A stretch of DNA of 64,000 nucleotides from Bdellovibrionales bacterium GWA2_49_15. GTDB lineage: Bacteria; Bdellovibrionota; Bacteriovoracia; Bacteriovoracales; Bacteriovoracaceae. Location: positions 1 to 64,000 of the forward strand of contig MEPP01000030.1 of the NCBI GenBank assembly GCA_001769855.1, written 5' to 3'. Below the pieces are notes generated by a model. That model saw only the letters and a program-made list of their open reading frames with translations. It searched no databases and was not told the origin of the DNA. Below are positions 7,919-18,500 of this stretch, piece by piece. The translations under genes and the position numbers were made by a program. Numbering within the stretch: the stretch's first letter is position 1; every line of letters begins with the position of its first letter.

Positions 7919-9238
7919 ATGAGTGTGACTATGTCTACAGACTTACTACTTAATAACAGATCGCTCTCTACAAGATATAAATCTTCAACAGCAAATGGAC
8001 TTGCATATCCACTGGCAATGAAGTCATCTCATGGAAGCACAATTATCGATATTGAAGGGCGCAAATATTTAGACCTCTCTGCTGGCTATGGAGTAGTTAA
8101 TGTCGGTTGGCAGAGAGCTGAGTTAATCAAGACGATACAAGAGCAAGCGGAAAAATCTTGTTTTGTAAGCCCGTGGATGAGTTCTGAAGAATCAACAGAA
8201 TTGGCCGAAAAGCTTTTATCCCTTAGCCCGAAAAGTATTTCCAAAGTGATGAGGGCTGCTGGAGGAGGAGAGGCGGTTGAAAATGCTTTGAAAGTTTTCA
8301 GATCACAATATCCAGATGGAGAAATTCTTTCATTTAATCATGCCTATCATGGCGGAACCTCGGCAACTCTGGCCCTTGGTGATCACGAGCGGTTTAACTT
8401 CCCGCAAGGGATGAGTCATCTAAACGTTCATAAAATCAATCCCCCTTACAGCTTTCGCTATTACAGTGGTGGTTTGGATGAATTTTCTGACACTTTGGAA
8501 AAGAAACTTAAGGATAATGCTAAAATCAAGGCGATTATCTTTGAGCCCATACTGGGAAGCGGCGGTATTATCACTCCACCGATGGAGTTTTATATTTTGA
8601 TCCGTGAAATATGTCATCGCCACAACCTTATCATGATCGTGGACGAGGTGTTGACCGGATTTGGAAGAACAGGTTCACTCTTGGCTTCAAACGAGTTTGA
8701 CCTAATGCCTGATATCATTTGTCTCGCCAAAGGGCTTAGTAGTGGCTATATGCCTATAGGGGCTACACTACTCTCACCTGAGCTTGCCATAACTATGGAG
8801 TCCAATTTTGATGATGTTACATCAACATTTTCCTGGACACCTTTGGCTGCGAAAGTTGCATCAAAAAATATTGATCTTATTCTTTCTGAAGACCTTGCTG
8901 AGAAATCAAAAGAGAGCGGGGAATATTTTAAAAGGCAATTATCTGCTATTTTCTATCGCTACTTACCTGGAAATGTTGGCGAGATCAGAGGAAGAGGGTT
9001 ATTTATTGGAATCGAACTTGTGAATGATCTTAAAACTAAAGCCCCAGCAGAATATTTGGCAAAAAAAATTGTTCTCAAATGTAAGTCGGCTGGTCTCATT
9101 ATGACAGCTTCATGGGATCATCATATTCTCACCATACATCCACCCTTAATCATTACAAAAGATGAACTCGACATGGCCCTTCATATCCTTGAAAGCACTT
9201 TAAGACAGATTTCAAGACCGAAGATTTTTTCTCATTAA
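7919..9238 (+). CDS. Class III PLP-dependent aminotransferase
   Basis: This 439-residue protein has the class III aminotransferase layout: an early DIEGRKYLDLSAGYGVVNVG segment, the GGGEAVENALK cofactor-phosphate segment, an aromatic H-A-Y-H-G turn, the VDEVLTGFGRTG motif and the PLP lysine K271 in CLAKGLSSG. Relatives include 4-aminobutyrate, acetylornithine and glutamate-1-semialdehyde enzymes; the exact substrate cannot be read from the sequence. It overlaps the convergent LpxD-like gene by 27 bases. Its neighbours are acyltransferases for lipid A-type lipids, so an amino group on an envelope lipid or sugar is a possible product. The ATG has no clear ribosome site; the second ATG at 7931 is an alternative. 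Confidence 0.88.
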   Translation: MSVTMSTDLLLNNRSLSTRYKSSTANGLAYPLAMKSSHGSTIIDIEGRKYLDLSAGYGVVNVGWQRAELIKTIQEQAEKSCFVSPWMSSEESTELAEKLLSLSPKSISKVMRAAGGGEAVENALKVFRSQYPDGEILSFNHAYHGGTSATLALGDHERFNFPQGMSHLNVHKINPPYSFRYYSGGLDEFSDTLEKKLKDNAKIKAIIFEPILGSGGIITPPMEFYILIREICHRHNLIMIVDEVLTGFGRTGSLLASNEFDLMPDIICLAKGLSSGYMPIGATLLSPELAITMESNFDDVTSTFSWTPLAAKVASKNIDLILSEDLAEKSKESGEYFKRQLSAIFYRYLPGNVGEIRGRGLFIGIELVNDLKTKAPAEYLAKKIVLKCKSAGLIMTASWDHHILTIHPPLIITKDELDMALHILESTLRQISRPKIFSH

Positions 9239-10108
9239 GGCCCTTTCTCTTAGGTATTCGTCGGCCGGAATTGCAGGATTTCCCATATAAGTAGTATTTG
9301 ATGCAAGGGATTTTGTAACACCACTTTTTCCGCCAATGGTAACTCTCTCACCGATGGTTACACGTTGAGTGACACCTACTTGTCCCCACAGAGTTGAAAA
9401 GTTGCCAATAGTGACTTTACCAGCTATGCCCGTTTGTGCCGCAATGATGCAACCCCGGCCAATAATCGTGCCATGACCAATATGTACGCTGGCATCAATT
9501 TTTGTATTTTCTCCGAGCATCGTCATCGAAGAAACGCCACGGTTAATCGTGCATCCTGGGCCGATTGTTACAAAATCATCAATCTGGACGCCACCAATTG
9601 AGGCCAAGGCTTCATTATCTTTAAAATAAAAACAATCAGCACCAATAGTTGTGTTTGACCAGATAGTGACATGGTTGCCAATCGTAGTTCCATCATGAAT
9701 CACGACATTGGGGTGAATGGTGCATCCTTCACCAATGATGACATTTTTACCCAAGCAAGCACTCTCATGAATAAAGGTATTGGCACCCACTCTCGTTGGG
9801 ATTTGATGAATAAAAGCCATTTTTGTGTAAAAGAAGCGGCAAAGTTTATTGAAATCGGAAAATGGATTTTGTGAAACTATCTGAATTCGATCTCTTAAGT
9901 CGTCATGGTGTCTTGTCACTAAAAAAAAATGGGCCTTAGACCGCAATGCTTTGCTGACATAAGTATCTGAATCAATAAATGAAAGCTCTCCCTCTGTCGA
10001 TCTCAAGACTTCAGAAAAACCTACAATCGGCAGATCACATGTAATAGGGAGTGAAAACTCAATAAGTTCAAAAATCTTTGAAATATGAATTGGTGCTTTT
10101 AGCTTCAT
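9212..10108 (-). CDS. LpxD-like hexapeptide acyltransferase, copy 1
   Basis: The frame can be extended to a TTG at 10156, but the ATG at 10108 (MKLKAPIHISK) lines up better with LpxD N-termini, so about 298 residues are expected. An N-terminal uridine-binding-like domain (about 1-95) precedes a left-handed beta-helix of many hexapeptide turns (for example GKNVIIGEGCTIHPNVVI). The H-I-G-H-G segment sits where LpxD has its catalytic His, and the chain ends with GNPAIPADEYLRE. LpxD adds the N-linked 3-hydroxyacyl chain to UDP-3-O-acylglucosamine in the cytoplasm. It diverges from a second LpxD-like gene 60 bases away. It lacks the GFGFA motif seen in copy 2, so it may be a variant with another substrate. 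Confidence 0.85.
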   Translation of the reverse strand: MKLKAPIHISKIFELIEFSLPITCDLPIVGFSEVLRSTEGELSFIDSDTYVSKALRSKAHFFLVTRHHDDLRDRIQIVSQNPFSDFNKLCRFFYTKMAFIHQIPTRVGANTFIHESACLGKNVIIGEGCTIHPNVVIHDGTTIGNHVTIWSNTTIGADCFYFKDNEALASIGGVQIDDFVTIGPGCTINRGVSSMTMLGENTKIDASVHIGHGTIIGRGCIIAAQTGIAGKVTIGNFSTLWGQVGVTQRVTIGERVTIGGKSGVTKSLASNTTYMGNPAIPADEYLRERALMRKNLRS

Positions 10109-10167
10109 GGCGGCATAATTGTCTCTTAGAATTGGGCAACCATCAAGAAAATACAATGTGGTGAAAC

Positions 10168-11175
10168 ATGGAAATTTATCTTAGCCAGATTAAACGCGAT
10201 TTTGACAACATCAACCTCTTTCGTGAACTTCAAGGCATTGATTGCAAAGTGACAGGAATCAACGCCGTCGAATTTTGTATGCCTGGCGATTTAGTCTTTG
10301 TCGAAAAAGAGAAATTTGTCGAATGTGTTTTGAATAATGGCCCCTCGGCGATTGTCACAACCGCAGCACTGGCGACTAAATTTTTTAATAATGATAACTT
10401 GGGTGTGCTTACAACGGATCAGGTAAAAGTGGCTCACGCACTTCTCAAAGAAAAATACTGTGACCGTGATTATAAGTGCGAGCAGTGGGCATATTTAAAG
10501 AGCAGAGGAATTATTCATCCAACAGCACAAATTGCTGAATCGAGCTTTGTGGGCCCGAATGTTATTGTTGGAGAAAAAGTTATTATAGGCGAGAATTGCA
10601 AAATTCTCTCTGGAGTTGTCATTGAAGATGGTGTTGTGATCGGAAGTAATACCATCATTCATCCCAATGCTGTTATCGGATATAGTTGCCGTATTGGAGA
10701 TGATGTCATTATCGGCCCAGGAAGCATCATTGGTTCAGAAGGCTTTGGTTTTGCGGAAGATAAGAAAATGCGCGCCTACAGGATACCACAGACTGGAATT
10801 GTTGAAATTCATGACCGTGTTCGTATTGGTGCCCTCAATACAATTGATCGTGCGGCCTACGGAAAAACGATTATTGGCGAAGGTACAAAAACAGATAACC
10901 TGTGTCATTTCGCACATAATGTTGAAATTGGAAAGGATTGCCAATTTACGGCGATGTTTGCCATCGCCGGATCATCCAAGGTTGGTGACCGAGTGATGAG
11001 TTCAGGGCAGTGTGGTGTTATTGATCATGTAAGTATAGCCAGTGATACATTCTTAGTTCACAGGGCAGCCGTGTACAAGGATATTAAATCCTCAGGAATG
11101 TATGCCGGGATTCCATCCCTACCGTTCAGCAAATATGTGCGGAGTTTGGTTCGCTTTAAACAGTTATCCGACTAA
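10168..11175 (+). CDS. lpxD: LpxD-like UDP-3-O-acylglucosamine N-acyltransferase, copy 2
   Basis: A 335-residue homologue of LpxD. The N-terminal domain (about 1-105) contains CMPGDLVFVEKEKF, comparable to the family's ITFM segment. The beta-helix of hexapeptide repeats carries SEGFGFAEDKK, NTIDRAAYGKTIIG and the catalytic region HFAHNVEIG with its His pair, and the protein ends GIPSLPFSKY. These are closer to classical LpxD than those of the divergent copy. The enzyme acts in lipid A assembly at the inner face of the inner membrane. It is followed after 26 bases by a lipid acyltransferase gene. Whether this or another copy elsewhere in the genome is the housekeeping enzyme cannot be decided here. 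Confidence 0.88.
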   Translation: MEIYLSQIKRDFDNINLFRELQGIDCKVTGINAVEFCMPGDLVFVEKEKFVECVLNNGPSAIVTTAALATKFFNNDNLGVLTTDQVKVAHALLKEKYCDRDYKCEQWAYLKSRGIIHPTAQIAESSFVGPNVIVGEKVIIGENCKILSGVVIEDGVVIGSNTIIHPNAVIGYSCRIGDDVIIGPGSIIGSEGFGFAEDKKMRAYRIPQTGIVEIHDRVRIGALNTIDRAAYGKTIIGEGTKTDNLCHFAHNVEIGKDCQFTAMFAIAGSSKVGDRVMSSGQCGVIDHVSIASDTFLVHRAAVYKDIKSSGMYAGIPSLPFSKYVRSLVRFKQLSD

Positions 11176-11201
11176 ACGAGAATAATCTTGGGAGAAACAT
11201 T

Positions 11202-11867
11202 GTGAAGGCCATTTTAATCAAGATTGTTGGATATATTGTGTTCTGGGTCATGTATCTACTTAAAATGTCCTACCGTTTTAAAATCATAGATGATGAAAAT
11301 AGAATCGAAGCTTTAAAGATCAGTGCTACCCACTCATACATTGCCACCGCCTGGCATCGGCATATGCTGGTAGGACTCATCGGCATGGCACATAAAGGGT
11401 ATCAGTTTTTGCTAAGCTCATCAGCAGACGGTGAGTTATCGGTCTACATGTGTAAAAAATTTGGTTACAAACTTGTCAGGGGAAGTTCCTCTCATGGGGG
11501 TCCTGATGCCAGAATTGCCATAAAAGAGGGTCTCAGAAATGGAATCAGTCTCGGCATTGGGCCAGATCGTCCCAGTGGGCCGCACAAAGATTATAAACTT
11601 GGCACCATTGAAATGGCCCATAGTACAGGTGCAGCCATACTCCCTTTGGCCTTTAAGGCCGATAGATATTGGAGTGCTAATAGTTGGGATAAAATGATTC
11701 TTCCGAAACCCTTTGCCAAAATAGTGATTCGTTATGGTCGCCCTATGATCATTGACCCACAATCCACCAAAGATGATTATCTTAAACTCAAAGAGATTGC
11801 AAAAGCTGCAATAAATTTTTGCGAGGTAAAAGTCGAGGAGGATATAAAAGACTGGGCTAGATTGTGA
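11202..11867 (+). CDS. DUF374 lysophospholipid/lipid A acyltransferase family
   Basis: This 221-residue protein starts at GTG 11202 behind GGGAGAAA. An N-terminal membrane segment (about 1-22) anchors it. It shows the DUF374 signature of the acyltransferase superfamily: TAWHRHMLVG near 48-57, SSSADGELS near 70, the YKLVRGSSSHGG stretch and GIGPDRPSGP near 120-130. Family members transfer acyl chains to lipid substrates, and several lie in lipid A or LPS loci. Here it follows the lpxD-like gene in the same orientation, which supports a role in envelope lipid acylation. Confidence 0.85.
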   Translation: MKAILIKIVGYIVFWVMYLLKMSYRFKIIDDENRIEALKISATHSYIATAWHRHMLVGLIGMAHKGYQFLLSSSADGELSVYMCKKFGYKLVRGSSSHGGPDARIAIKEGLRNGISLGIGPDRPSGPHKDYKLGTIEMAHSTGAAILPLAFKADRYWSANSWDKMILPKPFAKIVIRYGRPMIIDPQSTKDDYLKLKEIAKAAINFCEVKVEEDIKDWARL

Positions 11868-11895
11868 TGGAAATCCTCAATTTTTCAATAGCTAC

Positions 11896-12522
11896 TTAGA
11901 AAGTGAAATTAAAACCTAAACCAGCATCAGACCATTTCACTGTTCCATAGGATGTTCCAGCAATATGATATTTAGCGTGTATGTCCATTCCAAAAAACTT
12001 GGTGAATTTGTAATTATAACCGATACCCACCAATCCCCCCAGCCAGTTATGCCCGAAATGCCATTCACCTTGTTCAGCCGGGAAGCTGGATTTTAATTGC
12101 GCATTATTAGTAAACGCGTGTGAAGCTGTGACTCCAATTTCTGCCCTAAGATAAATCCCATTTTCAATTTTTGGTAAGTATTTGAAGTAACTTAAGTTCA
12201 ATGAGGCCACTTCAAATTTAAACCTTGTATTGTCATTGCCTTCATATTCTTCCCCCATATAAGACAAATTGAGCCCTAACAAAGAATTTGAAGACCAAGG
12301 ATATAAAATAGCTATCGAACCAGAGCTATTTCTCTCTTCTTTTTCATGCTTAAGGCCACTATTTTTTCGATGATTGACTCCATCTTTGATTTGTGGCGGT
12401 AAGTCCATTCCTAGCTTCCAACCATCGAAATCAGCATTTATAATCACTGCTCTGACACCGTAAGGATACAGGACGAGAACTAATAAAAAGAAGCATATAT
12501 ATCTCATACGGCAAATTCGCAT
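11896..12522 (-). CDS. Small outer-membrane beta-barrel protein
   Basis: A protein of 203-208 residues; the start may be the ATG at 12522 or at 12507, and neither has a clear ribosome site. A signal peptide ends near GVRA. The mature chain is built of alternating amphipathic strands such as NGIYLRAEIGVTASHAF, and it ends in GLGFNFTF with a terminal Phe, the usual signature for BAM-mediated outer-membrane insertion. It lies 31 bases downstream of the giant RHS gene on the same strand, so it is probably co-transcribed. It could be a secretion or anchoring partner, or a protective protein for the RHS phospholipase-like domain; neither is proven. Confidence 0.75.
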   Translation of the reverse strand: MRICRMRYICFFLLVLVLYPYGVRAVIINADFDGWKLGMDLPPQIKDGVNHRKNSGLKHEKEERNSSGSIAILYPWSSNSLLGLNLSYMGEEYEGNDNTRFKFEVASLNLSYFKYLPKIENGIYLRAEIGVTASHAFTNNAQLKSSFPAEQGEWHFGHNWLGGLVGIGYNYKFTKFFGMDIHAKYHIAGTSYGTVKWSDAGLGFNFTF

Positions 12523-12553
12523 TATACTAGTCTATGCTAAACAGGATATACTT

Positions 12554-15500
12554 TCAAAACCATTTTTTGATAGTATTATTAATTATTCGCTGTGGTTGAC
12601 GTTTAACTGCATTTAAACCAGTTGTCCCCAAATCTCTAAGCGGATGAGTAATATCCGACAAATCTGGGCCTTTAAAAATGAGGTTATAAATCATGCTACC
12701 GGTGCCTAGGCCCATATGTACAACGCCTAGTACTGCCATCCCACCTATAATTAGTGGTCTTGCATAATATGATCTTGGATTAACCCATGGACGATAATCG
12801 AGATAGTATGAAGGATCATTGGAAGAAGCATTATATGCTAATTCAAAGTCTGCTACGCCTTTTGCGTAATACTTTGAGGAATCATTATCATATCCTCCTA
12901 CCTCGTGACCTCGGTCATGCTGATAACATGCTTCATCTAGGCCATCAATCGGTTCACCTCCGCCTGATTTCTTTCCAACTCCAACATCTTTCCCGCAATG
13001 CTCACCATAAGTATCCGAAATGGGATTAAATACTTTTGTTCTACCAGATGGGTCGCCATAATTTACGGGGTCATTTTCGGTATAGATATAGCGATTGCTG
13101 ATGGATAAAGGCCGTTGCATTTTACCAATATAGCTGTCAGAAGATAAAAACCTCCCTATGTCTGCACTGTAAAATCTTGTTCGATAATAATATAGTCCGC
13201 TCTCAGCATCAAATTCCCTATTTGTGTAAGTAAAATATGGCGTAACGATTGGAAACTGAGTTTCTTGATTATTTTGATCACGAATAGAGAGTAATTTAGC
13301 GAATGCTGAATAGATATAGCGTTGAATAATCTCCCCTGTTGAATCTGTAATTTCTGTTATCGAACCAAGTCCGTCTTTTAGAAAATAAAAACTTCCACTG
13401 CTCGTTGCAACTCCCGCTTGTGCCCCGATACTTGTGACATCCACAGCGAGGGTATCATCTGTTCTAAGTCCTGAATGAGTATAAGTGGAAAGAACCTGGT
13501 TGGCAGCATCCATCTCGTGCAAGATTTCATTATCGTGATAAACGAACCGACGAGTAAGATTGTTGGCCGAATTTTGATGATCAACAACGACCTTCTCCAC
13601 ACGCTGGGCCAAAGCATTGTAAAAATAGTCAGCGGATTTTACGAGAACATTATTTTCGTAACGCTCAAAACGAACGAGTTGATTTTCTGAATTATAAATA
13701 AAGTTTTCAACTTCTCCACCAAGAGTTTTTGATTGCTTGGACGTGAGATTTCCGTTTAAATCATAATAATAAAAATAGCGAGAATCTTCGGTTAAACGCT
13801 GTTTGGTTAAATCAAATAGATAATTTCCTAGCTGGTCATCGGTTCTATTTCCGATTGCATCGTAATTGAAAATCTCTGTGGCAAAATTCCCTGTGACTTC
13901 CGGGTTAGAAGAATTTAATAACTGATTATTGGAGTCGTACCCGAAAATAAAATCCCCAGATGGTGTTGTCATCTTGGTGCGGTTTCCTATTGAATCACGT
14001 TCATAGAGAACACTCTTGATGATGTCACTTCCTTTCTTATGCTGGATACTGGTTAAAAAATTGGTGTCATCAAAATCAAATTGACTCTTACCGTTTGGAC
14101 GAGTGAGTTCACGGAGTCTATTCGCAAGATCATAATTAAAGGTAAAAATTTCTCCCTTATGATTCGCAAGTGAGGTCTGGCGATCAAGCAAATCAAAACC
14201 GTATAAAAAATTTCCAGTGGCGGTTCCCATTAAGATTCTGTTGCCGGATGAATCAAAATCAAAATTTAGTTCGTATTCTGGATAATCAGATTTAATTCCA
14301 AGTCCACGACTTCTGGCCGTTGCCACTTGGTAACCTTTTTCAGTCGCTGCATACTCGAACTCAAGTTCAGAAATATTATTTTTTGCCAGAGTCAAATTTC
14401 CACGCGAGTCAAAGTCAAATTCATAGATATTATCGGGAAGAATCTTTTTCACAAGGCGGTCCAAGTTATCATATTGATAAGTTTTTAAATTACCGTTGGG
14501 GTCTAGCTCGGATTCCAAATTTCCGTTTTTGTCAAAGGTGAGTAGCGTTTCATTGCCCAATTGATCGACTTTTTTGAACATCTGATTTAAAGAGTTATAG
14601 TAGAAGTGAACCTCCTTACCAAGTGGGTCTTTAATTTTTATAAGCTCCCCGGTTTCTTGATATTGATATTCTGTTCTTTCATCTTTTGCAGAGACCACGG
14701 CGACTAATCGGTTCCATAGATCAAACTCTCTTTTTACAACTTGGTTTTTTGCATTGGTTATTTTTGTGATGTTGCCCGCGACGTCACGCTCAAAAGAAGT
14801 AGATGAGAGGTCGGGAGCAGTTTGTACTTTTACATTTCCTGTGTTTGGAAAATACTCAAAAGAAACTTTCTGCCCAAGTGAGTTGGTCTGGTCTTTTAAA
14901 AGACCAAAGCTCTCATAGGTCTTTGTGCTTGATTGCCCCACGCTGTTATAGACTTCGGTTTCAAGTCCCGTTATTGGGTCATAGACGTGGGTGGTAGCTA
15001 GACCGTGAGCATTGGTCTCGCTGATGACTTGTCCAAAGCTATTGTAGGTTGAAGACACCGAAACATTTGTGGCAGAGTCGTGGCGAGACAAGAGGTCGCG
15101 CGTATCTGGATCATAAATAAAAGTGACTTCAGATAAATCAGGGCGGATAATTTTTGTGGGATCACCATCGAGATTACGTTCAACTTTGGTTACTTTCCCC
15201 TCACCGTCAATTACGGTATCTATATACCCATTAATATCCTTTACAAATTTTGTTTCAATATTTTTTGCATCCTTGATTCCGTCATAGACCTGGCCATCGC
15301 TTGTGCCAAATGATTTGAGTGTGCCGGTATTACCACTCGTATATCCATTTGCGATTGTCCCGCCGATTCCATCAATGAGAACGATCTCACTGTTGTCGGG
15401 GCGGGTGAGTTTCGCTAGTCTGTTGTGTGAGCTGAAGGTATACTTTGTAGAAAACCCACGCTGATTAACTTCTTCACTAAGAAGCCCATCGTTATAATTA

Positions 15501-18500
15501 AATGATTGTGTGGTACCGTCTGGAAAAATTACTTGCGTAAGTGAATTGCCGTCGTGATTAAAATTCGATGTCCTTCCCACTGGATCAGTCACGCTTTCTA
15601 GCAATTCGCCACTGTAGGAAAAAATTGTAGTTTTGCCGACAGGATCAATAATGGAGATCAGTCGACCTTCCTCATATACAACGGATGTGACTCTACCTGT
15701 GCGATCCTCAAGAGAAGTTTGGAGGCCTTGGGCATTAAAATAGGCCTTTGTTCCGTTTCGATACGATCTCGTAAATGATCCATCAGAATTCCGAATAAGT
15801 GATGAGTTGTCTTTATGAAGTGGTGAAAAGGCCAAGGTACCTGTCTCGGCAAAATCGAAGATGATTCTACGAATTCGCTTTTGATCTTCGTCGGAGACTA
15901 GTAAGTTTCCTCGATCATCAAACCCTAATGATATTGGCCGGCAAAGACTTGCATCAAGAGCTGGACCAGCGTCGCCAATATTACCTTCAGTTGCACAAGT
16001 TCCGTTGCCTGCAACCGTTTCTGCAAGATTATTTGCAAGGTCAATTTTGACGACTCGATGAAGCCCAGTATCAGCAACGTATAAAATTCTCCTTTCTTCA
16101 TCAAGCACCATTCCATGAGGGGATGAAAACGCCATCTGATCTGCGGGCGCACTGTTGGCAAGAATACCACCCTGACCGAGTGGCAATCCGGCAACTTTTG
16201 TTATACGACCACTGGTGTCTACTTTTCTAATGAATCCATTTTCGGTTGAAATATAAAGGCTTCCAAACGAATCGTAGAGAACTCCCATAGGATGAATCAT
16301 GCTGGCCTCAAGGGCCGGCCCACCATCTCCGAGGTCATATGTTTGGCCATTACCTGCAATAGTTGAGACTAAGTTGGTGCTTGGGTTGATTAATCGCACA
16401 CGATTATTGCCATAATCGGCCACGACAATGGTATTACCTGGGCCTTGGGCCAGGCCCATTGGTTGATTGAACCACGAGCTTGTTAGGGAACCCTCCACAA
16501 ATCCTTTTCTCGGATTTTTCCCAGTAGCAGGAGGCGGACATACCCCAGCAGTCATGGGCGTTGAGCTGTATATGACATCGCTATAAATGATACTGCACCA
16601 CGGGCTCAAACTCCACCCAACTCCACAAGGTTCAGGCGGAGTATCAAAATAGAAGGACCTTCTTAATGAAGTGATGTTTCGTTCAAACCCAGCAAACAGG
16701 GAAACTGAGTTTGATTCTGTTTTGAAAATAGTTGCCAAGTTATCTGATCCAAGAATACTGCCATCGGGGAGTGCCAGCAAGTTGGTGGCCTGACGATTGG
16801 CTTGGTAAGTTAGCTGTCTTCTTGTACAACGATATGATTCTGGTTGTCCAAAGGCCCTATTGGACATGCACCACCACAACATCCCCTCATAGTTTGGAAT
16901 CTGCCCCACTGTTGAGATGGAATTTGGAAGGACACTAAGATCGGTTTGCTTTACCCCTCTAGCTGGCGTTGAAAAATAGGCCTGAGGCCATGAGGAGATG
17001 TCAGCGGCCTGCAACCCTTCGGGGTTGTGGAGAACAGTCTCTATCGTATTATTTAATGTATAGGGTGCGATGGACCCATCTCCTTCCTCAATAGCTAATC
17101 GACTGGATTTCGGATTCAAAATCTTCTGGACTCCGGCGATTTTCCAACCTCTTCCTGCGCTAGAATTGATCTTGTTTTGCACATGTATTGTGCCAAGAAG
17201 ATCGCTTGGAAATACTTGCGAGGCAATGGGCCCTCCTCTCTCCTTGCTTATCTGAAGAGTTCGCAGTCCGCCCTTAAACTCAAAACCTTCCCTCGCTGTG
17301 GCCGTCATGTTTCTGGTTTGGATGACCATGTGATTGAGTTTGATTTTGAAGCTCGCTAAATAGGGATACACATCCGAATCAAGATTCCCGAGGTCCATGG
17401 CATAAGAAACCACTGACCTTTGAGGGATACCCGTGAACCTCATTGGTTCACTCGCTATTCCTTCCGTAAAAAATTGGGCATCAATCCATGCGGGTTCAAT
17501 CCAACTTAAGGCCGTATTCCTATATTCGGCAGTGTATTCACGTCTTTCAATCGTTCCCGAACTACTTCTAAAAACTTCGTTACGAGGGACATCAAATAAG
17601 TTCGTGACCACAACACTTGGTCTGGCCCAGGAACTTTTGTAGATAAGCCCTGGAGCGATGTTTTCCCCTAAGGACTTATAGCTCGGGAACGAAATAGAAG
17701 TAGTCAGTGCCCCGTTAAAAGTATCCACACCAGGCCTATCCTGACCTCCAATTTGTTTTAGTTCAGGACCGAGCGGTACACTCATAATCTCCGAAAAGTG
17801 TGTGATTCCCATTCCCTCTTTGGTGCGAATCTCGCCACCAGTTGAATCTACTTGTGCCACACCATCAATTTCCCATTCGCCTGTTGCAGAATTCTTTGAG
17901 AGGATGACTAAATCCATGCCTGCGGGGAAATTATTTTCGTTGGGAAGGGACAGTTCAACAGGTTCTGAAAATCTTGTACCCGATGGTTCAAGAGCGATAA
18001 CAGTATCCGGGACAGCGTATTCAGGAATATCAATGGTGGTTTTATCACTATCTACACGCAACATATTGATGACACCTGAATTCCCACCGTCTGGAAAAGT
18101 TGTTGCCCCGGCGGGAATATTGAGCACGACATCAGGGGCATGGGGACTCGTCACGACGGCCGCTTCGTTACCTACGATCTCAGTTTCACTGCCGTCAAAC
18201 ATGAGAGGTGCGAGATAAATAGGCCTTTCAATCACGTTACTTTGAACCACACCAATAGAAACTTTAACAACCGTTTTAGAAAATTTTCTATTCGGCCCAG
18301 TAACTTCCAAGGGGATAGTAGTGCCATCAATGACAACCATTTGATCCCCGGTGACGGGTTCTATGATTCTAAAATTTCCTGATGCATCGGTAATTGCCGC
18401 CTGGCCTGAGTCGGCAATCGTAACTGTTGCGCCAGGAAGAGGTAGATCATTAGTATCTCGGACAACGCCAGAGAGTGAGGTATCCACTGAATAATTTAAC

